This document shows positions 6,195-10,054 of a stretch of 10,054 nucleotides of DNA, in pieces (position 1 is the stretch's first letter; the number at the start of each line of letters is the position of its first letter). The DNA lies in contig CALLAG010000038.1 in the NCBI GenBank assembly GCA_938002705.1, positions 1-10,054 of the forward strand. The letters run 5' to 3'. Below the pieces are notes generated by a model. The model was not told the DNA's origin and searched no databases. It saw only the letters and a list, made by a program, of their open reading frames with translations. The position numbers were made by a program, and so were the translations under genes. The DNA is from an uncultured Saprospiraceae bacterium (GTDB lineage Bacteria; Bacteroidota; Bacteroidia; Chitinophagales; Saprospiraceae).

Positions 6195-7067
6195 TTATAA
6201 TTGAGTAATATCTAATTTTCTATCTACACGCTTAAAGAATCCACTTAGTACCTTAGCACCGAATTCTATATAGTCCTTGTGACCATCAGATATCATATTA
6301 TGCATTGTCTGAGTCCAACGTACTGGTGATGTAAGTTGTTCTATAAGGTTCGACTTGATAGTATCCAGATCTGTTGTAGGTATAGCGTTAACGTTCTGAT
6401 AGATAGGACAAGTAGGATCATGGAATGTCGTCTGTTCTATGGCATCCTTGAGAGTATTCTGCGCTGACATCATCAGCGGAGAGTGGAATGCACCATTGAC
6501 ATTAAGAACGAGGGCTCGCTTTGCTCCTCTTTCTTTAGCTAATTCTGCAGCAGTTTCTATCTTGTCTATACTTCCTGATATTACAAGCTGTCCTGGGCAA
6601 TTATAATTAGCCGCTACAACAATATCACCTGCATCATTACACACAGATTCTACTACAGCGTCCTCGAGGCCCAATATAGCAGCCATCGTACCTTCTGTAC
6701 CATCACAAGCTTCTTGCATAGCCATAGCTCTTCTTTGTACTAATGTCAGCCCATCCTCAAAACTTAACACCCCATTAGCCACTAATGCGGTCAACTCTCC
6801 TAAGGAATGACCTGCTACAGCAGTAGGGACAATATTATCTTTGTTGATATAATATCTAATGATAGAATTAAGGAATACTGCAGGTTGAGTAATCTTAGTT
6901 TGCTTGAGGTCCTCTTCAGATCCTTCGAACATTACTTCGCTGATCTTATAATCTAATACTTCATCAGCGTTATCATACCACTTACGAGCGACACTACTAC
7001 TTTCGTAGAGGTCCTTCCCCATTCCAACATATTGTGATCCCTGACCAGGGAAAAGCAAAACAGCCAT
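6195..7067 (-). CDS. fabD: malonyl-CoA:ACP transacylase
   Basis: A 290-residue cytoplasmic acyltransferase of standard FabD length. It moves malonyl from CoA to acyl carrier protein, supplying the extender for type II fatty-acid synthesis. Visible motifs are the N-terminal LLFPGQGSQ (oxyanion glutamines Q9/Q11), the nucleophile S88 in GHSLGE (86-91), R113 in QRRAMAMQ which holds the malonyl carboxylate, CPGQLVISG (157-165), and the catalytic histidine H195 in GAFHSPLM. No key residue is missing. The ATG at 7067-7065 follows an A-rich stretch. Upstream on the same strand, TACATTTG (7091-7084) matches the Bacteroidota -7 element exactly, so fabD may have its own promoter in the 43-base gap after folE. 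The fab genes usually found near fabD (fabH, fabG, acpP) are not adjacent here. Confidence 0.96.
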   Translation of the reverse strand: MAVLLFPGQGSQYVGMGKDLYESSSVARKWYDNADEVLDYKISEVMFEGSEEDLKQTKITQPAVFLNSIIRYYINKDNIVPTAVAGHSLGELTALVANGVLSFEDGLTLVQRRAMAMQEACDGTEGTMAAILGLEDAVVESVCNDAGDIVVAANYNCPGQLVISGSIDKIETAAELAKERGAKRALVLNVNGAFHSPLMMSAQNTLKDAIEQTTFHDPTCPIYQNVNAIPTTDLDTIKSNLIEQLTSPVRWTQTMHNMISDGHKDYIEFGAKVLSGFFKRVDRKLDITQL

Positions 7068-7083
7068 ATTTATACATTTTTTA

Positions 7084-7091
7084 CAAATGTA
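7084..7091 (-). promoter_or_regulatory. possible -7 element upstream of fabD
   Basis: The minus strand reads TACATTTG, an exact TAnnTTTG match, 16 bases upstream of the fabD ATG. No TTG lies at the expected distance upstream (inside the folE 3' end). The element is therefore only half a promoter, and read-through from folE may be the main source of transcription. Confidence 0.3.
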
Positions 7092-7110
7092 GCAGAACAG
7101 CAGTAGAACT

Positions 7111-7695
7111 CTACGATATCAGTCTAAGAAATTCGTTACGGGTCTCAGACTCTGCAAATACACCTTTAAAACCTGAAGTTGTCGTCATAGAATTCTGCTT
7201 CTCCACACCTCTCATGGCCATGCACATGTGAGTGGCCTCGACTACTACAGCTACACCTTGGGGCTTTAATGAAGTATCTATACATTCTAATATCTGCTCA
7301 GTAAGTCTTTCTTGCACCTGTAGACGTCTTGCGAATACATCAACTATCCTCGGAATTTTACTTAATCCTACTATTTTACCATTGGGGATGTATGCGATAT
7401 GTACTTTTCCGAAGAATGGTAGCATATGATGCTCACACAGAGAATATAGCTCAATATCTTTAACGAGTACCATACTGTCGTATTCCTCATTAAATATGGC
7501 ATTTCTCATTATTTTGACCGGATCTTGGTTATATCCTTGTGTCAGAAATTGCATTGCTTTAGATGCTCTCTCAGGCGTCTTTATTAGCCCCTCTCTCTTG
7601 ACGTCTTCTCCTAATGTCTTTATGATAGTAGAATAATGTTTCTTTAGAGTATCGGTTACTTTGGTATTGTATGTCTCTTTCTTAGTATAACTCAT
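7111..7695 (-). CDS. folE: GTP cyclohydrolase I
   Basis: A 194-residue enzyme, typical of FolE, which converts GTP to 7,8-dihydroneopterin triphosphate at the start of the folate pathway (also feeding queuosine or biopterin synthesis). The zinc ligands C87 and H90 of LCEHHMLPFFG and C158 of THMCMAMRG are present. Also visible are GLSKIPRIVDVFARRLQVQE (110-129), which shapes the active site and subunit interface, and T-P-E-R-A (40-44) near the N-terminus. It therefore belongs to the zinc-dependent type IA family, not FolE2. The ATG at 7695-7693 gives a normal N-terminus. It is first in the minus-strand block and divergent from the sensor kinase gene at 7870; the gap holds a repeated element (7733-7772) but no convincing promoter consensus. 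Confidence 0.97.
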   Translation of the reverse strand: MSYTKKETYNTKVTDTLKKHYSTIIKTLGEDVKREGLIKTPERASKAMQFLTQGYNQDPVKIMRNAIFNEEYDSMVLVKDIELYSLCEHHMLPFFGKVHIAYIPNGKIVGLSKIPRIVDVFARRLQVQERLTEQILECIDTSLKPQGVAVVVEATHMCMAMRGVEKQNSMTTTSGFKGVFAESETRNEFLRLIS

Positions 7696-7732
7696 TAATG
7701 AATTGTAGTATTATAAAAGTGTATCTATTCAA

Positions 7733-7772
7733 GGTTATTAAACCGATCAATGGATGATTGGTTCATTAAACC
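7733..7772. repeat. two copies of a GGTT(c)ATTAAACC element between folE and the kinase gene
   Basis: GGTTATTAAACC (7733-7744) is repeated as GGTTCATTAAACC (7760-7772), start to start 27 bases, in the divergent intergenic region. Each copy has GGTT...AACC arms. In addition AACCGATCA (7741-7749) can pair with TGATTGGTT (7755-7763) with one G-T mismatch. A related GGTTTTAACC occurs before the response regulator gene (9051-9060). The spacing of about 2.6 helical turns does not fit a simple tandem operator. A role as a binding site is inference. Confidence 0.4.
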
Positions 7773-7869
7773 TAATAAATAGACTTGTAAACATCCTCAT
7801 ATATCGTTAAAAAATATCATTTTGTCTATGACTCTTGAAGCATGAGTGAGTAAATAGTAAATTGTAAGA

Positions 7870-8919
7870 GTGAATTGGGAAGATATAAAAAGTACATCTA
7901 AAGATCTAGCTACGGCACCAGGATTCCTACATCTGAGTTTCTGGCTGTTAACCTATCTATTTCTGTTTATAATAGATAATAGAGACCTGCCTAACCTCTA
8001 TAAGCTGATAGATAACCTTGTCGATATATCCTTTTTCATGTTTATATCCTACGTCAATATTTTCTATCTCATCCCTAAATTTCTTCAGAATAAGAAGCCA
8101 CTCCTCTATATGCTATCTCTGATAGGGATGGCTTTTCTACTTTCTCCGATACTGACTTCCGCTTACTTATTGATATATCGCAATTTTCTTGATGAGGTTA
8201 ATACAAGGTTAGAGTTTAAGAATACAGCCTTTATTATATGCTTATTTGTGGGATTAGCTTCTATGCTATTTAAAGTAACTAAAGACTGGCTCATCCATCA
8301 GCAAGAACGTAAAGAGCTGGAGAGCCAGAGACTACAGTCTGAGCTCAAGTTTCTCAAGTCTCAGATAGACCCACATTTCTTCTTCAATACATTGAATAAT
8401 CTCTATGCACTTACCCTCAAGAAATCCGACTTAGCTCCAGAAATAGTGCTACGATTATCAGAAATGATGCGTTATATGCTGTATGAGTGCAATGAACTCA
8501 AAGTCCCTTTAGATAAAGAGATTAACTATCTTAAAAATTACATAGAATTAGAAAAGCTAAGGCAGGGCCATAATTTTGAAATTAATTTTGATGTAAAAGG
8601 AGAGTCCAAGGGGAAGATGATTGCGCCTTTAGTAATTATTCCTTTTTTGGAAAACAGCTTTAAGCATGGTGTCAATAATCAAATCAAGTCTGGCTTTGTC
8701 AATATTGATATGCAGGTCGCAGAAGAGAATGTAATATTGGAAATAGAAAATTCGAAAATCACCACTCTACATGATAAAGGACAAATTAAAAAATCTGGAG
8801 GCATTGGTCTTAAGAATGTCAAAAGAAGATTAAACCTGATATATCCTAATAAACACGACATAGACATTATCGATAAATCAAATTCATTCAAAGTTTTATT
8901 AGATATCCAACTAACTTAG
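7870..8919 (+). CDS. LytS-type membrane sensor histidine kinase
   Basis: A 349-residue inner-membrane kinase. Four hydrophobic segments fill the N-terminal part (about 18-35, 49-69, 77-102 and 118-135), followed by a charged coiled stretch (140-163). The HisKA-like domain of the LytS/YehU class (His_kinase, PF06580) follows, with phospho-acceptor H169 in SQIDPHFFFNTLNNL. The ATPase part has the N box I-P-F-L-E-N-S-F-K-H (257-266) and a G box around GGIGLKNVKRR (310-320). No PAS, GAF or other separate sensing domain is visible, so the signal is probably sensed by the membrane part or a partner. The start is GTG at 7870: an in-frame TAA at 7858-7860 leaves no ATG upstream. The partner regulator begins 175 bases further on. 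Confidence 0.93.
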   Translation: MNWEDIKSTSKDLATAPGFLHLSFWLLTYLFLFIIDNRDLPNLYKLIDNLVDISFFMFISYVNIFYLIPKFLQNKKPLLYMLSLIGMAFLLSPILTSAYLLIYRNFLDEVNTRLEFKNTAFIICLFVGLASMLFKVTKDWLIHQQERKELESQRLQSELKFLKSQIDPHFFFNTLNNLYALTLKKSDLAPEIVLRLSEMMRYMLYECNELKVPLDKEINYLKNYIELEKLRQGHNFEINFDVKGESKGKMIAPLVIIPFLENSFKHGVNNQIKSGFVNIDMQVAEENVILEIENSKITTLHDKGQIKKSGGIGLKNVKRRLNLIYPNKHDIDIIDKSNSFKVLLDIQLT

Positions 8920-9043
8920 AAGTGATTAAGAAACATAATGTTAATCCTTATGCAAGTCATTGAAAGACAAATCATAGTAATAAACAATCCCTGCCGCTAT
9001 AGCAGCAAAAATGCAATTTTACATGATTTGTATTCCAAGCAGC

Positions 9044-9060
9044 TACATTTGGTTTTAACC
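9044..9060 (+). promoter_or_regulatory. possible promoter -7 element and dyad before the response regulator
   Basis: TACATTTG (9044-9051) matches the Bacteroidota TAnnTTTG element exactly and would start transcription about 35 bases before the ATG at 9095. A TTTG at 9027-9030 is too close (13 bases) to serve as the -33 element. Overlapping it, TTGGTTTTAACCAA (9049-9062) has 6-base inverted arms, a possible site for a repressor or for autoregulation. Half-promoter evidence only. Confidence 0.3.
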
Positions 9061-9094
9061 AACGTTTTATAAATTACTTCGCAAAAAACAAAAT

Positions 9095-9799
9095 ATGATA
9101 AAAACATTAATCGTAGACGACGAGCCTCTTGCACTTGACATTATAGAATCATATATAGAAAAGATTCCGGATCTCGAACTTGTAGCAAGGTGTGATAACG
9201 CCATAGATGCTAATGAAATATTACAGAAAGAACATGTAGACCTGCTTATCTTGGACATTCAGATGCCTCAGATGACCGGTATAGAGCTGGTCAAATCCCT
9301 GAGAACTGCACCTAAGGTCATCTTCACAACGGCCTACTCTGAGTATGCTGTAGAGGGCTTTGAACTTGATGCTGTAGACTACTTACTTAAGCCAGTTGCC
9401 TTTGACAGATTTATGAAAGCGGTCAATAAAGTCAAAGATGGTAATGACAAGTCCCACGTAGCAGCAGATGATGATTACTTTTTTGTCAAAGCAGATAAAA
9501 AACTTATAAAAATCCACTTCAATGAGATTCTCTATATAGAAGGACTTAAGGACTATGTAATAATCAAAAAAGAAGCAGGCCGTGTGGTAGCCTTACAGAC
9601 TATGAAAAGCTTAGAGGCTAAGCTACCTTCTAATATATTCATGAGAGTACATCGGTCATATATTGTCAATATCGCCAAGATAAAAGCTGTAGTAGGTAAC
9701 TCATTAGAATTAATAGAAAACGGTAAGACAAAAGATATTCCTATCGGTAAAAACTATAAAGATGATCTCATTGCAATCATAGAAAGTAATAAGTTGTAG
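9095..9799 (+). CDS. LytR/AlgR-family response regulator with LytTR DNA-binding domain
   Basis: A 234-residue cytoplasmic regulator. The receiver domain (about 1-118) has acidic residues D8-D9, phospho-acceptor D54 in LLILDIQMPQMTG, T78/T79 and K99 in DYLLKP, all intact. The LytTR DNA-binding domain (about 127-231) shows D-Y-F-F-V-K-A-D-K-K-L-I-K-I, the I-L-Y-I-E-G-L-K-D-Y core, and M-R-V-H-R-S-Y-I-V-N (183-192). Paired with the LytS-type kinase upstream, it forms a LytS/LytR two-component system. In Bacteroidota such pairs are numerous and their targets cannot be guessed from sequence. The ATG follows an A-rich stretch (GCAAAAAACAAAAT). The next gene begins 6 bases after the stop, so the two are probably cotranscribed. 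Confidence 0.96.
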   Translation: MIKTLIVDDEPLALDIIESYIEKIPDLELVARCDNAIDANEILQKEHVDLLILDIQMPQMTGIELVKSLRTAPKVIFTTAYSEYAVEGFELDAVDYLLKPVAFDRFMKAVNKVKDGNDKSHVAADDDYFFVKADKKLIKIHFNEILYIEGLKDYVIIKKEAGRVVALQTMKSLEAKLPSNIFMRVHRSYIVNIAKIKAVVGNSLELIENGKTKDIPIGKNYKDDLIAIIESNKL

Positions 9800-9805
9800 A
9801 CAAGA

Positions 9806-10054
9806 TTGGTTACCCCACAGTTACAAGAATTAATAGAAGTAATATCTCATAAGTTAGGCACCGCAATCCTTTCTTACGACACAGTACATGGAGGTGATAT
9901 CAATCATGCACTTAGGATAGAGACTGCTAATAAGACCTACTTCTGTAAGTATAACACATCTGTTGACCATAGAGGTATTATTGAATCTGAGGCTGCAGGC
10001 TTAGAGCTACTGCATGATAATGGTATTAACATACCGTGTAGCATAAGCCTTATC
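9806..10054 (+). CDS. fructosamine/ketosamine-3-kinase family protein, N-terminal fragment
   Basis: An open frame of 83 codons runs off the window end. It contains V-H-G-G-D-I-N-H-A (27-35), then T-Y-F-C-K-Y-N (44-50) with the ATP-site lysine K48, then E-S-E-A-A-G-L-E-L-L (60-69) with the conserved glutamate E62, and I-N-I-P (74-77). This order is that of the fructosamine kinase family (PF03881), a small kinase fold that phosphorylates sugars attached to protein lysines, leading to deglycation; some members may act on small molecules. There is no ATG in the frame before the conserved part, and the upstream TAG of the response regulator is in the same frame, so the TTG at 9806 is the only reasonable start. 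It lies 6 bases after the regulator and is likely in the same transcript. Confidence 0.85.
   Translation, partial: MVTPQLQELIEVISHKLGTAILSYDTVHGGDINHALRIETANKTYFCKYNTSVDHRGIIESEAAGLELLHDNGINIPCSISLI

Noticed and set aside
7817..7824. TCATTTTG as the -7 element of the sensor kinase gene
   Set aside because: One mismatch to TAnnTTTG and no TTG at the right distance upstream; too weak to call a promoter.

Overview
The window looks like a piece of a low-GC Bacteroidota chromosome (probably a marine or otherwise free-living lineage; I cannot name the genus). Four things point that way. Start codons are preceded by A-rich tracts rather than Shine-Dalgarno sequences. At least one promoter matches the Bacteroidota consensus (TTTG, 19 bases, TAnnTTTG). 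The two-component pair is of the LytS/LytR type. The isocitrate dehydrogenase is the long form with a C-terminal extension, closely resembling the Rickettsia enzyme. Everything appears to be ordinary chromosomal housekeeping. I see no phage, insertion sequence, tRNA, rRNA or CRISPR.

Layout: (1) 1-323, minus strand: the first 35 codons of hisG, preceded by a complete-looking histidine attenuator. It comprises a consensus promoter, an 18-residue leader peptide with four His codons within six positions, a hairpin at the end of the leader peptide, a competing antiterminator pairing and a strong U-tailed terminator. (2) 352-1239, minus strand: a LysR-type regulator. The intergenic region to its divergent neighbour carries a perfect 12-bp-arm inverted repeat of LysR-box form. 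(3) 1413-3531, plus strand: a probable operon of a small two-helix membrane protein, a small conserved soluble protein of unknown function, and isocitrate dehydrogenase. It ends in a long terminator hairpin. (4) 3711-7695, minus strand: folE, fabD, a YqgE/AlgH family protein and an ABC-F ATPase, tightly spaced from fabD onward. (5) 7870-end, plus strand: a LytS-type sensor kinase, a LytR-type response regulator and, six bases further, the start of a fructosamine-kinase-family gene cut by the window end.

How the parts may work together: the hisG leader should couple his operon transcription to the supply of charged histidyl-tRNA. The LysR protein is well placed to control the divergent isocitrate dehydrogenase operon. 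The kinase and regulator form one signalling pathway whose target is not visible. The folE-fabD-yqgE-ABC-F block looks like a housekeeping transcription unit (folate precursor, fatty-acid initiation, unknown, ribosome-associated ATPase) rather than a single pathway.

The strongest item is the histidine attenuator, whose three mutually exclusive pairings can be traced base by base. Nothing here looks like a wholly new system. The least explained parts are the two small genes ahead of isocitrate dehydrogenase and the repeated GGTT...AACC elements upstream of the signalling genes.
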